Below, one piece after another: positions 21,495-30,925 of a DNA stretch of 64,000 nucleotides. The position numbers and the translations under genes are program-made. Position 1 is the stretch's first letter; every line of letters begins with the position of its first letter. The stretch is from an uncultured Flavobacteriaceae bacterium (lineage in GTDB: Bacteria > Bacteroidota > Bacteroidia > Flavobacteriales > Flavobacteriaceae). The stretch covers positions 1-64,000 of the forward strand of contig CALSOZ010000019.1 in assembly GCA_943788095.1 (NCBI GenBank), read 5' to 3'. Under the pieces are notes generated by a model. The model was not told the DNA's origin, ran no database searches, and saw only the letters and a list, made by a program, of their open reading frames with translations.

Positions 21495-22346
21495 TTAGAA
21501 ATTATAATTGACACCAAGCCCGATGACTTGTCGCGTTTGTAATCCTCTATAAGCATTGTCGTCATAAATGGTTTGATATGCTAACGTTGTTGAAATATAT
21601 TTATTAATATTCATCACCAAGTTCATTGTATAATCAATATCTACGTTCTGTGGATCTTCAAGGTAGTTTGAATAAAGATTCAAAATGTTTTCCATCGAGA
21701 TGTTTTTCATCAAATCAAATTTATAATACGCTCCAACAGATGCTCCAAACTCATAACGAGTGCTTTTGCCTTCATCTACTCCAAAATAAGCGGCCTCTGG
21801 CAAGGTAAGATCTTTATCGACAAAAATTAATTTAGAAGTTGCTGGCGCAATATTGATTCTTAGATTTTCACTTTTTTTCCATAACATTCCTGGTCCAAGT
21901 TGTAAATAACCTGGAGATAAAAACTTAGTGGGCCCTTCGGTGTCACTATCTAAATCATCTGTAAACTGGGTTTTAAAGTTGAGGAACGCAGAATAAAACC
22001 AATAGCCTTTTGCTTTTTTTCCTAAAACAGAATTCCATTCCAATCGATCATCGGATTTCTGTATGTCTTGATCTTTAATTTTAGTAACGCCAAAAGCCGC
22101 TATGATTTTATTATCCCAAGACCAATCTTCTTTGAGATAATTGTAGTCGTAGTTGATCCCAACGGCTCCAGAAATATTACTCACGCCTCCTGCAATCCAG
22201 TTTTCAAAGGTGGACTGATTTAGTAAAAAAGTAAAGGTCCCACCTTTCGTCCAAACAGATTTTGGAGCTTCGTTTTCTACGGCTTCTTGAGCATAGATAC
22301 TTTGAAATTGTAAAATAAGGACTGCTAGTAGAATTGTTTTTTTCAT
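21495..22346 (-). CDS. DUF3078 outer-membrane protein
   Basis: 283 residues from MKKTILLAVLILQFQSIYAQ, a clear signal peptide; the longer frame from 22382 only adds a non-signal stretch. The mature part is beta-rich with alternating aromatic residues (TKGGTFTFLLNQSTFENWIAGG near the start, where DUF3078 is most conserved) and ends LGVNYNF with a terminal Phe, as barrel proteins do. Function is not known. It is the last gene of the minus-strand run that begins with the SUF genes, 82 bases after DUF2480, so it may be a separate unit. Confidence 0.82.
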   Translation of the reverse strand: MKKTILLAVLILQFQSIYAQEAVENEAPKSVWTKGGTFTFLLNQSTFENWIAGGVSNISGAVGINYDYNYLKEDWSWDNKIIAAFGVTKIKDQDIQKSDDRLEWNSVLGKKAKGYWFYSAFLNFKTQFTDDLDSDTEGPTKFLSPGYLQLGPGMLWKKSENLRINIAPATSKLIFVDKDLTLPEAAYFGVDEGKSTRYEFGASVGAYYKFDLMKNISMENILNLYSNYLEDPQNVDIDYTMNLVMNINKYISTTLAYQTIYDDNAYRGLQTRQVIGLGVNYNF

Positions 22347-22428
22347 GTGATTGTAGGTTTGGGGTTTAAAATTTAGTTGCAAATATATAAAAATAAATAA
22401 ATCAAAAAATAAAGATACCTAGGGCTTT

Positions 22429-22935
22429 TTATTTTCTTTTATAAAGCGGAACAGAAGAACAGGCTTCGCCATACATAATCGATTTTGCAATAGGTTGCAG
22501 TCGGTCTATCAAAAAGAGATAGGCATTTTGCGGAACGGGTTTATTAGAACAGCCTTTAATGATAACCGGTTTGTCTTTGTAAAAAGAAAGTTCTAAAGCA
22601 TTAATAATTGGCTGATAAAGTGAAGTTTCTAAGACTTCTAAGTCTCCAACAACAACCTGTTGAGCAATCCCAGACAGATGGAGTCTTACCAACATATACG
22701 CCCATCCAGGAATGATGGCATCGGTTGTACAATGAAGGGCAACGAATTGATTTTTGTAAATAGACCAATCCTGTGCGTTTACAAACACTCTAAATTCTTT
22801 TTCACGAAGTACGAAGCCTTCGTAGAGCCAATCTTTGATGTCAAGAGAAACTCTTTCACCCTTTGGGTAATAATCCTCTAAATCAATTGTGATGAGAGCA
22901 CTTTTTGCAACGCGATTTATAATTTCTCCACTCAT
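22429..22935 (-). CDS. DUF2480 family protein
   Basis: 168 residues. The start at 22935 (MSGEIINRVAKSALITID) lies four bases after the stop of the SufT-like gene and is preferred to 22953, which would overlap it. The sequence matches DUF2480, a small Bacteroidota family: DIKDWLYEGFVLREKEFR, FVALHCTTDAIIPGWAYM and a C-terminal KPVIIKGCSNKPVPQNAY. Three Cys residues (in LHCTTD, KGCSN, GEACSS) are notable given its place in a SUF operon and could bind metal or a cluster, but that is speculation. No signal peptide, so it is cytoplasmic. Confidence 0.8.
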   Translation of the reverse strand: MSGEIINRVAKSALITIDLEDYYPKGERVSLDIKDWLYEGFVLREKEFRVFVNAQDWSIYKNQFVALHCTTDAIIPGWAYMLVRLHLSGIAQQVVVGDLEVLETSLYQPIINALELSFYKDKPVIIKGCSNKPVPQNAYLFLIDRLQPIAKSIMYGEACSSVPLYKRK

Positions 22936-22939
22936 TATT

Positions 22940-23266
22940 TTAAAGCATTCCAAGTTCTAGTTTGGCTTCTTCACTCATCAAATCTTGGGTCCATGGGGGG
23001 TCAAAAGTAATTTCGACCTCTGCATCTTTCACGGCATCTATTGATTTAATTTTCTCTTCTACTTCCAGCGGGAGGGTTTCAGCCACAGGACAGTTTGGGG
23101 TCGTTAACGTCATTAGAATTTTCACTTCATAATCTTCATTTACAAACACGTCATAAATTAGACCTAACTCATAAATATCTACTGGAATTTCTGGATCAAA
23201 AATCGTTTTTATGACACGAACTATTTTTTCTCCTAAAGCATTTACATCAATTTTTTCGGTACTCAT
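22940..23266 (-). CDS. sufT: SUF system Fe-S assembly protein, MIP18/DUF59 family (SufT-like)
   Basis: 108 residues of the MIP18/PaaD-like domain: IKTIFDPEIPVDIYELGLIY at the start, the Cys-containing TLTTPNCPVAETLP in the middle and VEITFDPPWTQDLMSEEAK at the end. Family members help mature Fe-S proteins, probably by delivering or loading clusters. Its start overlaps the sufE stop by four bases (ATGA), so translation is coupled. The location in a suf operon agrees with the assignment. Confidence 0.88.
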   Translation of the reverse strand: MSTEKIDVNALGEKIVRVIKTIFDPEIPVDIYELGLIYDVFVNEDYEVKILMTLTTPNCPVAETLPLEVEEKIKSIDAVKDAEVEITFDPPWTQDLMSEEAKLELGML

Positions 23267-23688
23267 AATCCTATTTGTGTTTGATATGCAAGTGCATACA
23301 TTTTTATTTGTTTTATCATACTCACCAACCCGTTGGCTCGGGTAGGGGATAAGTGTTCTTTAAGACCAATTTCATCGATAAAATCCGTATCTGTTTTTAA
23401 GATCGTTTCTGGATTTTGGTTCGAAAAAACCCGAATCAAAATGGCGACTATGCCTTTTGTTATAATGGCATCGCTGTCGGCAGAATACACCACTTTATCA
23501 TTTACTAGATCGGCATGAAGCCATACTTTACTCTGACAGCCTTTGATAATATTGTCGTCTGTTTTATATTTTGAATCGATGATGGGTAATGATTTACCTA
23601 ATTCGATCATGTATTCATAACGTTCCATCCAATCGTTAAACATGGAAAACTCATCGATCAATTCGTCTTTTATCGTTTTAATATTCAT
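23263..23688 (-). CDS. sufE: cysteine desulfuration protein SufE
   Basis: 141 residues starting at MNIKTIKDELIDEFS; the frame upstream to 23703 adds five unsupported residues. SufE takes the persulfide from SufS and passes it to SufBCD. The acceptor Cys is in NIIKGCQSKVWL, the family signature, and GIVAILIRVFSNQNPETIL and LSPTRANGLVSMIKQI follow as expected. It overlaps sufT by four bases. sufS lies upstream, separated by one small lipoprotein gene. Confidence 0.93.
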   Translation of the reverse strand: MNIKTIKDELIDEFSMFNDWMERYEYMIELGKSLPIIDSKYKTDDNIIKGCQSKVWLHADLVNDKVVYSADSDAIITKGIVAILIRVFSNQNPETILKTDTDFIDEIGLKEHLSPTRANGLVSMIKQIKMYALAYQTQIGL

Positions 23689-23720
23689 ATTGCAAAAATA
23701 CAATTCTTAAATTGGAATTT

Positions 23721-24176
23721 TTAATTTTCTTGTATAGATAATATATGATCTACCAATAGTTTTATTTCTGATGGCGGATATTTATGATCAAAATTACTGG
23801 ATTGAATGGTGTCCCCTTTTTTGATAATCGTTAATTGTGCAAAAGCGGCGCCATCGAACTGTCTATAATTGGTTGGCGATTTTAGTGTTGGTAGACTCGT
23901 TAGGTTAATTTGATCCAACAAGTTCATACATTTACTCCAATCTCCATCTTTTAAGTCTTTTGAAATAGCGTTTAATTTTTCGTAATCTTTGAATTTTGTT
24001 AATTTATTTTTAGTGAGACTAATTTCCAAAAAATAGCCACGAGTGTGAGCGCCGTATAAAATTTCAATTTTATTTTGTGCTGATTTTTTTTCGTTGTTTT
24101 GGGTATGCGCAGTTTTTTTTGAATGACAGCTCGTCAAAAAAACAATCAACATAAAACAGCTGAGAATTGGTTTCAT
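23721..24176 (-). CDS. small lipoprotein of unknown function inside the suf operon
   Basis: 151 residues with a lipoprotein signal (LIVFLTSC, Cys17). The mature part starts with a Lys/Asn-rich linker and then a compact domain with EILYGAHTRGYFLEISLTKN and FDGAAFAQLTIIKKGD, which looks beta-rich. No named family recognised. It lies between sufS and sufE on the same strand, with gaps of 51 and 32 bases. Why an exported lipoprotein sits in this cytoplasmic pathway is unclear; simple hitch-hiking is possible. Confidence 0.7.
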   Translation of the reverse strand: MKPILSCFMLIVFLTSCHSKKTAHTQNNEKKSAQNKIEILYGAHTRGYFLEISLTKNKLTKFKDYEKLNAISKDLKDGDWSKCMNLLDQINLTSLPTLKSPTNYRQFDGAAFAQLTIIKKGDTIQSSNFDHKYPPSEIKLLVDHILSIQEN

Positions 24177-24227
24177 AGGCGTTTAAAATATGAATAAGAA
24201 GGGTTTTTAAATGTACTAAAATCTAAA

Positions 24228-25466
24228 CTAACGCAACATCATCGCCGCTTTTTTAAGCCCTTCTACAAAAGTATCTATTTCTTTTTTTGTATTATAAAAA
24301 CAAAACGAAGCTCTTGCGGTTCCTGAGACTTCAAAGTAGTCCATAATGGGTTGTGCGCAGTGTTGACCCGTGCGAATGGCAATTCCAAGCTTATCTATAA
24401 TAGTCCCAATGTCATAGGCATGAACCCCCTTAATATTAAAAGATATGACAGAGGTTTTATTTGTTTTTGGACCATAAATTTGCATGCCTTCAATCGCATT
24501 TAATTTTTCAGTGGCATACTCTAACAATTCATGTTCATACGACGCAATCGCGTCAAATCCGATAGAATTCATATAGTCAATTGCAGCACCAAAAGCAATC
24601 CCACCACAAATATTAGGCGTTCCTGCTTCAAATTTGTGAGGCAGTCCTGCATAGGTCGTTTTTTCGAAAGTGACTTCCGAAATCATTTCACCTCCACCCT
24701 GATAAGGCGGTAGTTTATGTAACCAGGATTCTTTAGCATACAACATTCCAACACCTGTTGGTCCGCACATTTTGTGTCCCGACGTCACATAAAAATCGAC
24801 ATCTAAAGCTTGTACATCTGGCTTAATATGAGGACAGGCTTGTGCACCATCAACCAAAATGGCAGCGCCGACCTTATGGGCTTTTTGAATCATTTCCTCA
24901 ATAGGGTTAATCGTTCCTAGAGCATTAGAAATATGGTTGACAAACACCAATTTTGGATTTAAAAGTAAGAGTTCGTCATAGGCATTCATTTCTAGCGAAC
25001 CCTCAGAAGTCATTGGAATCACTTTTAAGCTTGCCTTGGTTTTTTCGCACAACATTTGCCATGGCACAATATTACTGTGATGCTCTAGTGCCGAGACAAG
25101 AATGGTGTCGTTTTCTGTTAAAAAAGAAGCAAACCCATGTGCCACTAAATTAATACTATGGGTCGTTCCGGATGTAAAAATGATTTCGTGCGCATGCTTT
25201 GCATTAAAATGCTTTTGAATGGTTTGGCGTGCGTTTTCGTATTTATCGGTGGCTTCCTGACTTAAAGTGTGGACTCCTCTGTGGATATTTGAATTGTAAT
25301 TTGAGTAATAATCGACAATCACATCTATGACGTGTTGAGGCGTTTGTGAAGTCGCCGCATTGTCCAAATAAATTAATGGTTTTCCATTGACGGTTCTGGA
25401 AAGGATTGGAAAATCGTTTCGAATCGTTTCAACATCAAATAGTGTATTAGAATTTTGGTCGTTCAT
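24228..25466 (-). CDS. sufS: cysteine desulfurase SufS
   Basis: Group II PLP-dependent desulfurase, 412 residues, which converts cysteine to alanine and a protein persulfide. Visible motifs: LIYLDNAATSQTPQHVI, SNIHRGVHTLS, the Schiff-base Lys in YVTSGHKMCGPTG and the catalytic Cys370 in AIRTGQHCAQP. The start overlaps the sufD stop by one base. Partner sufE is two genes downstream. Confidence 0.96.
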   Translation of the reverse strand: MNDQNSNTLFDVETIRNDFPILSRTVNGKPLIYLDNAATSQTPQHVIDVIVDYYSNYNSNIHRGVHTLSQEATDKYENARQTIQKHFNAKHAHEIIFTSGTTHSINLVAHGFASFLTENDTILVSALEHHSNIVPWQMLCEKTKASLKVIPMTSEGSLEMNAYDELLLLNPKLVFVNHISNALGTINPIEEMIQKAHKVGAAILVDGAQACPHIKPDVQALDVDFYVTSGHKMCGPTGVGMLYAKESWLHKLPPYQGGGEMISEVTFEKTTYAGLPHKFEAGTPNICGGIAFGAAIDYMNSIGFDAIASYEHELLEYATEKLNAIEGMQIYGPKTNKTSVISFNIKGVHAYDIGTIIDKLGIAIRTGQHCAQPIMDYFEVSGTARASFCFYNTKKEIDTFVEGLKKAAMMLR

Positions 25467-26782
25467 TATAAATCAAATCCAATATTAACCCCTAATTTTT
25501 TAGCGATCAATGAATTAATCCTGTTTTTTAGTTGTGGAATTTTTACACTTTCCAAAACGTTATTTGCAAAGGCATACATTAAAAGTGCTTTCGCTTCTTT
25601 TTCAGGAATCCCTCTGGCACGTAAATAAAACAGAGCATTTTCATCTAACTGTCCAATTGTACATCCGTGAGAGCACTTTACATCATCTGCAAAAATTTCT
25701 AACTGAGGTTTTGTATTGATACTTGCTTTATTACTTATAAGCAGATTATTGTTGGCTTGAAATGCATTTGTTTTTTGAGCTTCTTTATTAACAAGTACCT
25801 TTCCATTAAAAACTCCAATAGAGTTGTCGCCAAAAATTCCTTTATAATCTTGATGACTTTCACAATTTGGTTCAATATGATGTACCAACGTATTGTGGTC
25901 TACATGTTGTTTGTTTCCAATAATGGTAACTCCATTTAAGGTAGAGTCAATATGCTCCCCGTTTTGATAAAAATTTAAATTGTTTCGAGTTAATTTCCCT
26001 CCAAAACTAAAAGTGTGAACCGATACATGACTCTCTCTCTTTTGGTCTATAAAAGTACTATCTATGAGCGACGCATTTTCTTTGTCGTTTTGAACTTTAT
26101 AATAATCGACGATGCCACGTTTGGCTGCAAAAATTTCGGTCACACTGTTGGTCAAGGTTGGGTTGTCTGTAAGACTTTGGTGCCGTTCAATGATCTGAAC
26201 ATGAGCATTTTCATCCACAACAATTAAGTTCCTAGGTTGAAGCAAAAGAGCCGCTTCACTTCCAGTAGAAAAATGAATAATTTGGATGGGTTTTTCTACC
26301 AATTTATTTTTGGTGATATGAATGTAAGCCCCTTCATTTGAAAACGCGGTGTTCAATGACGTTAAGCTATCTTTTTGAGCGATCTTATTAAAATAGTTTT
26401 CAATAACTAACTGATATTTTGGCTTGCTCAAAGCAGCTGACATTAAACAAATATCGATGCCTTCATGGGTAGTTTCAGAGAGGTGAGACGCGTATTTTCC
26501 ATCGACAAAAACAATTTTATAACTGTCAATATCATGAATAAAATATGGTTGTACATCTTTATATTCAACTGCGAATTCTGTTTTTGCAAAAACACTAAAA
26601 TCTTCTTTTAAAACTTTTCCTAAGGAAGTGTATTTCCATGCCTCGTCTTTTTTGGCTGGAAAGCCTTGTAGTTCAAAGCGTTTGATCGCTTCTGTACGCA
26701 TATCGTGTACAAAAGTGTTGTCTAATGAAATCTGATTTTCAAAAGCAATAAAAGAGGATACTAATTTTTCTTTAAGTTCCAT
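25466..26782 (-). CDS. sufD: Fe-S cluster assembly protein SufD
   Basis: 438-residue scaffold component of SufBCD. The C-terminal half has the right-handed beta-helix signature of the SufB/SufD family: VDHNTLVHHIEPNCESHQDY, GIFGDNSIGVFNGKVLV, KCSHGCTIGQLDENALFYL and RARGIPEKEAKALL. The N-terminus includes the FPAKKDEAWKYTSLG motif typical of SufD. It lies 15 bases after sufC and overlaps sufS by one base. Confidence 0.95.
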   Translation of the reverse strand: MELKEKLVSSFIAFENQISLDNTFVHDMRTEAIKRFELQGFPAKKDEAWKYTSLGKVLKEDFSVFAKTEFAVEYKDVQPYFIHDIDSYKIVFVDGKYASHLSETTHEGIDICLMSAALSKPKYQLVIENYFNKIAQKDSLTSLNTAFSNEGAYIHITKNKLVEKPIQIIHFSTGSEAALLLQPRNLIVVDENAHVQIIERHQSLTDNPTLTNSVTEIFAAKRGIVDYYKVQNDKENASLIDSTFIDQKRESHVSVHTFSFGGKLTRNNLNFYQNGEHIDSTLNGVTIIGNKQHVDHNTLVHHIEPNCESHQDYKGIFGDNSIGVFNGKVLVNKEAQKTNAFQANNNLLISNKASINTKPQLEIFADDVKCSHGCTIGQLDENALFYLRARGIPEKEAKALLMYAFANNVLESVKIPQLKNRINSLIAKKLGVNIGFDL

Positions 26783-26797
26783 AAAGGCAATGCGTTC

Positions 26798-27553
26798 TTA
26801 TAAATTTTCAGCTTCTTGTTTGATCCAGTCGTAGCCTTTTTCTTCTAATTCAAAGGCGAGTTCCTTGGTACCAGATTTTACAATTTTTCCATTGTGAAGT
26901 ACATGCACAAAATCGGGTACGATATAATCGAGCAGTCGTTGGTAATGCGTAATTACAACCACGGCATTGTCTTTTGTTTTTAGCTTATTAACGCCATTGG
27001 CCACAATCCGAAGTGCATCAATATCTAGTCCAGAATCGGTTTCATCAAGAATGGCTAGTTTGGGTTCTAACATGGCCATTTGAAAAATTTCATTTCGTTT
27101 TTTCTCACCTCCAGAAAATCCTTGATTTAAGGATCGAGATAAAAATTTACGATCAATTTCAAGTAATTCAGATTTTTCACGAATCATTTGAAGCATTTCT
27201 TTTGCTGGCATGTCCTCTAAACCTTTTGCTTTACGCATTTCGTTTAGGGAGGTTTTCATGAAGTTTGTGACGGTGACTCCTGGAATTTCTACAGGATATT
27301 GAAAGGATAAAAAGATGCCTTTGTGCGCACGTTCTTCAACCGAAAGTTCGTCAATGTCTTGGCCTTCAAAAGTAATTTGTCCTTTTTCAACTTCGTATTC
27401 TTCTTTTCCAGCGATGACAGAAGCCAAGGTGCTTTTCCCAGAACCATTAGGGCCCATTATTGCGTGAACTTCTCCTGGTTTTATTTCTAGATTGATGCCT
27501 TTAAGGATTGACTTGCCGTCAATATTCGCATGTAAATCGGTGATTTGTAGCAT
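26798..27553 (-). CDS. sufC: Fe-S cluster assembly ATPase SufC
   Basis: 251-residue ABC-type ATPase of the SufBCD scaffold. Walker A is GPNGSGKST (residues 34-42), the Q-loop is in FLSFQYPVEIPGV, the signature is FSGGEKKRNE, Walker B is LAILDETDSGLD and the switch His is in VVVITHYQRLL. Two bases separate it from the small lipoprotein gene upstream, and 15 bases from sufD. Confidence 0.97.
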   Translation of the reverse strand: MLQITDLHANIDGKSILKGINLEIKPGEVHAIMGPNGSGKSTLASVIAGKEEYEVEKGQITFEGQDIDELSVEERAHKGIFLSFQYPVEIPGVTVTNFMKTSLNEMRKAKGLEDMPAKEMLQMIREKSELLEIDRKFLSRSLNQGFSGGEKKRNEIFQMAMLEPKLAILDETDSGLDIDALRIVANGVNKLKTKDNAVVVITHYQRLLDYIVPDFVHVLHNGKIVKSGTKELAFELEEKGYDWIKQEAENL

Positions 27554-27555
27554 AG

Positions 27556-27930
27556 TTATTCTGTACCTAATTTTATAATATTCTCAGTTTCTTTTCCTGC
27601 AGAAACGCTGATAATTTCAACAATTTCTATTTTATTTTCCCATAAAATCTTGGGATCTTCTTTTGTAGATAGAACCCCTCTCACTTCAACACTAACCATG
27701 TCAGTATCAGATGTTTTAAATGGCACTGCCTTTTCATTTAATTCTTTGGCGAGGTCATTTAAAATCACTCCATAAATTTCGGTATCGTTTTGCAAGACTG
27801 CGGCATCCTCAAAAAAGATGTAATTGCCTTTAATGGTCGTTAATTCAGCAGAGACTTCAGTTGAGTTTTTCGAATTGTTTTTACATCCTAAAATGGAAAT
27901 TGTAAAAACGAAGATTAATAAATGTTTCAT
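27556..27930 (-). CDS. small lipoprotein of unknown function between sufB and sufC
   Basis: 124 residues with a lipoprotein signal (FTISILGC, Cys16). The mature domain (about 30-124) includes GNYIFFEDAAVLQNDTEIYG and VEVRGVLSTKEDPKILWENK, which looks like a small OB- or beta-type fold. The latter resembles short Bacteroidota proteins I have seen annotated only as hypothetical. It is tightly packed (10 bases after sufB, two before sufC), so it must be co-transcribed. No function is assigned. Confidence 0.72.
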   Translation of the reverse strand: MKHLLIFVFTISILGCKNNSKNSTEVSAELTTIKGNYIFFEDAAVLQNDTEIYGVILNDLAKELNEKAVPFKTSDTDMVSVEVRGVLSTKEDPKILWENKIEIVEIISVSAGKETENIIKLGTE

Positions 27931-27940
27931 AGTTTAAGTT

Positions 27941-29389
27941 TTATCCGACAGAGCCTTCGAGGCTAATTTCTAATAATTTTTGCGCTTCAACTGCAAATTC
28001 CATCGGGAGTTTATTTAAAACGTCTTTACTAAAGCCGTTTACAATTAATGCAATGGCTTTTTCAGTTTCTATTCCTCTTTGGTTACAATAAAATATTTGG
28101 TCTTCTCCAATTTTACTAGTGGTGGCTTCATGCTCAATTTGAGCTGTTTTATTTTTGACTTCGATGTATGGAAAGGTGTGTGCGCCACATTCATCACCCA
28201 TAAGTAAACTATCACATTGCGAGAAATTTCGAGCGTTTTCTGCTCTGGAACTTACTTGAACCAATCCTCGGTAACTGTTTTGTGATTTCCCTGCAGAAAT
28301 CCCTTTACTAATAATTGTTGATTTTGTGTTTTTCCCTAAGTGAATCATTTTGGTACCAGTATCCGCTTGCTGATAATTATTGGTCACTGCAATCGAATAA
28401 AATTCTCCAACGGAATTATCACCTTTCAAAATACAGGAAGGATATTTCCATGTCACTGCACTTCCAGTTTCTACTTGTGTCCAAGAAATTTTGGCATCTT
28501 TTTCACAAATCCCTCGTTTGGTTACAAAATTATAAACCCCACCTTTTCCTTCAGCATTCCCAGGGTACCAGTTTTGTACGGTTGAATATTTTATCTCTGA
28601 TCCGTCTAACGCAATTAACTCAACAACGGCCGCATGGAGTTGATTTTCATCTCGACTAGGCGCTGTACAGCCTTCGAGATAACTCACATAACTTTCTTCA
28701 TCAGCTATTAACAGGGTGCGTTCAAATTGACCAGTTCCTGCCTGATTAATTCTAAAATAGGTAGAGAGTTCCATTGGACATCTAACGCCTTTGGGGATGT
28801 AGCAAAAACTACCATCACTAAAGACAGCGCTATTTAGGGCTGCATAATAATTATCGGTTGTAGGAACTACCGTTCCAATATATTTTTTGACGAGTTCAGG
28901 ATGTTCTTTGATGGCTTCAGAAATACTCATAAAAATGATTCCCTTTTCGCCTAACGTCTTTTTGAAGGTGGTCGCAACCGAAACCGAATCAACCACAATA
29001 TCCATTGCGACATTGTTCATCATTTTCTGTTCATCGACTGAAATCCCTAATTTTTTATACATGGCGAGTAAGTCGGGATCGACATCGTCAAGTGTTTTAT
29101 TTGGGTCTATTGAGGTTGGAGCTGAGTAGTATGCAATCGCCTGAAAATCTGGTTTTTGATACGTTACATTTGCCCAGTCTGGTTCTTCCATGGCTTCCCA
29201 CACTTTAAAAGCCTCCAAGCGCCACTGGGTCATCCATTCTGGTTCCTCTTTCTTTTTAGAAATGGCGCGAACGATAGATTCGTCCAAACCAATTGGAAAG
29301 GTTTCAGAGTCTATATCGGTATAAAAACCATATTCATATTCTTTGGTTTTTAATTCTTCTCTTAAATCATCTTCTGTGTACTTACTCAT
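27941..29389 (-). CDS. sufB: Fe-S cluster assembly protein SufB
   Basis: 482-residue scaffold on which the Fe-S cluster forms. Signatures are clear: [40 protein letters not shown] followed by [21 protein letters not shown] and [20 protein letters not shown], whose Cys and His residues include the cluster and persulfide sites. Family length is typical. It is the second gene of the operon, 18 bases after sufA. Confidence 0.97.
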   Translation of the reverse strand: MSKYTEDDLREELKTKEYEYGFYTDIDSETFPIGLDESIVRAISKKKEEPEWMTQWRLEAFKVWEAMEEPDWANVTYQKPDFQAIAYYSAPTSIDPNKTLDDVDPDLLAMYKKLGISVDEQKMMNNVAMDIVVDSVSVATTFKKTLGEKGIIFMSISEAIKEHPELVKKYIGTVVPTTDNYYAALNSAVFSDGSFCYIPKGVRCPMELSTYFRINQAGTGQFERTLLIADEESYVSYLEGCTAPSRDENQLHAAVVELIALDGSEIKYSTVQNWYPGNAEGKGGVYNFVTKRGICEKDAKISWTQVETGSAVTWKYPSCILKGDNSVGEFYSIAVTNNYQQADTGTKMIHLGKNTKSTIISKGISAGKSQNSYRGLVQVSSRAENARNFSQCDSLLMGDECGAHTFPYIEVKNKTAQIEHEATTSKIGEDQIFYCNQRGIETEKAIALIVNGFSKDVLNKLPMEFAVEAQKLLEISLEGSVG

Positions 29390-29407
29390 ACGATTTATTA
29401 AATTTTA

Positions 29408-29737
29408 CTATAAAGAAAAAGATTCTCCACACCCACACGTACGATTTGCATTGGGGTTATTAAACACAAAACCAGCACCATTGAGCCCACCCGAATATTC
29501 TAAGGTCGTGCCAATGAGGTATAAAAAACTTTTAGTGTCAACCACAATTTTCACACCGTTGTCTTCAAATAATTTATCGCCTTCAGTCTGAGATTTGTCA
29601 AATTTTAAATCATAAGATAAACCTGAGCACCCCCCACTCTTAACGCCAACCCGGACAAAGTCATTGGTTGGGTCAAATCCGTCATCTTGCATTAATTGCA
29701 AGACTTTACTTTTTGCTGTTTCAGATACTTTTATCAT
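29408..29737 (-). CDS. sufA: HesB/IscA-type Fe-S carrier SufA
   Basis: 109 residues from MIKVSETAKSKVLQLMQDDG; the open frame runs further upstream to 29812, but that part overlaps the promoter and does not resemble the family. The three conserved Cys are present (GGCSG and TCGCGESF). It carries nascent clusters to target proteins. It is the first gene of the suf operon, with a TATATTTG element 33 bases upstream on the same strand. Confidence 0.94.
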   Translation of the reverse strand: MIKVSETAKSKVLQLMQDDGFDPTNDFVRVGVKSGGCSGLSYDLKFDKSQTEGDKLFEDNGVKIVVDTKSFLYLIGTTLEYSGGLNGAGFVFNNPNANRTCGCGESFSL

Positions 29738-29769
29738 AATGCTTATGTAGATACTTTCTAAATAGGGCA

Positions 29770-29777
29770 CAAATATA
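29770..29777 (-). promoter_or_regulatory. probable -7 element of the suf operon
   Basis: On the minus strand this reads TATATTTG, an exact TAnnTTTG match, 33 bases before the sufA start. No clear TTG lies 19-21 bases further upstream, so the -33 half is weak. Confidence 0.5.
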
Positions 29778-29842
29778 CAACATAAAGAGGGGATTTCCAT
29801 ACATCCTAACATTATATTAATAGATGGGTTTATAGGATTTTC

Positions 29843-30919
29843 TTATGGAATAGAAAAGCTAGGGTTATTTATGAAATCTGGGTCTGATAAACTTAAAAGA
29901 AATGCTTTTAGATCGGCTTTTTCTTGAACGCTGAGTTGCACTCCGCCCTGGCTTACTTTTTTCATTAAGGGGTCAATTGTTGGCGAGTTTTGAAGGCCTT
30001 CACTATAATGATTTATCACTTCCTCTAGGGTTTCAAATCGGCCATCGTGCATATATGGGGCAGTAAAGGCTAAATTTCTTAAGGAGGGTGATTTGAATTT
30101 TCCATTATCTGCAGGATCTCCAGTGACACGACCAAATCCTCGATCTGTAATATTTGAATCTAAGCCGTTGTTGTGAAACTTATTATCGGTCCAAAGAGGA
30201 TTGTTTTCACTACCATGACAATGGAAACAATCGCCTTTAGACTCGTCCATGAAGATATTAAAACCATTTGTTTCTGCGGCCGTCAAAGTGGCGCTTCCTA
30301 GCAGGTATTTGTCAAATTTTGAGTTTGCCGAAATGAGTGTTCTTTCAAACTGGGCGATTGCTTTTGAAACCAATACAGAGTCTATCGTCGTATTTCCAAA
30401 GGCGTCTTTAAAAAGTTGAGGATATTCTTGATGTTGTTTCAGTTTTTCGGCAACTTCTGGCCAAGTCGTGTGCATTTCGATAGGATTGGTAACGGGTTCA
30501 AAAGCTTGTTTTTCAAGCCCGAATGCACGACCATCCCAAAAAAATCGATCTTCATAATTCCATGCTAAATTGAATAATGGCATTGAATTCCTGTGACCGA
30601 AAAGTCCGTCAATTCCATCGCTAAATCGCGAAGAATCTGTAAAAGCATTATTAGGTCCGTGACAATCGGCACAGGCTTGGGTGTTGTCCGCAGATAATAT
30701 GGGGTCGAAAAACAATTTTTTTCCTAACAAAACACCTTCCTGAGTTTGAGGGTTATCAAAAGGAATAATAGGGTCTAGAATAAGGTCTTGAAAAAGTTGA
30801 GGGATTTGTAGTGGACTCGCTGTTGGGGTATCTACGTAGGAGTCTGTAGGGTCATCACTACATGAAATAACACACAATGCTAGAAAAAAAAAGATAGAAT
30901 ATGACTTTGAGTGGCTCAT
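29843..30919 (-). CDS. di-haem cytochrome c peroxidase family lipoprotein (MbnH/MauG type)
   Basis: 358 residues with a lipoprotein signal (CVISC, Cys20). Two c-type haem sites are present: CADCH (residues 83-87) and CFHCH (231-235). The LFFDPILSADNT start, HRNSMPLFNLAW, RFFWDGRA and APYMHDGRFETLEEVI are typical of the CcpA/MauG superfamily. It lies six bases after an MbnP-like gene. In methanotrophs the MbnH partner of MbnP oxidises a Trp of MbnP to kynurenine to build a copper site, so the pairing suggests the same role here. A plain H2O2 peroxidase remains possible. Confidence 0.88.
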   Translation of the reverse strand: MSHSKSYSIFFFLALCVISCSDDPTDSYVDTPTASPLQIPQLFQDLILDPIIPFDNPQTQEGVLLGKKLFFDPILSADNTQACADCHGPNNAFTDSSRFSDGIDGLFGHRNSMPLFNLAWNYEDRFFWDGRAFGLEKQAFEPVTNPIEMHTTWPEVAEKLKQHQEYPQLFKDAFGNTTIDSVLVSKAIAQFERTLISANSKFDKYLLGSATLTAAETNGFNIFMDESKGDCFHCHGSENNPLWTDNKFHNNGLDSNITDRGFGRVTGDPADNGKFKSPSLRNLAFTAPYMHDGRFETLEEVINHYSEGLQNSPTIDPLMKKVSQGGVQLSVQEKADLKAFLLSLSDPDFINNPSFSIP

Positions 30920-30925
30920 TTCGGG

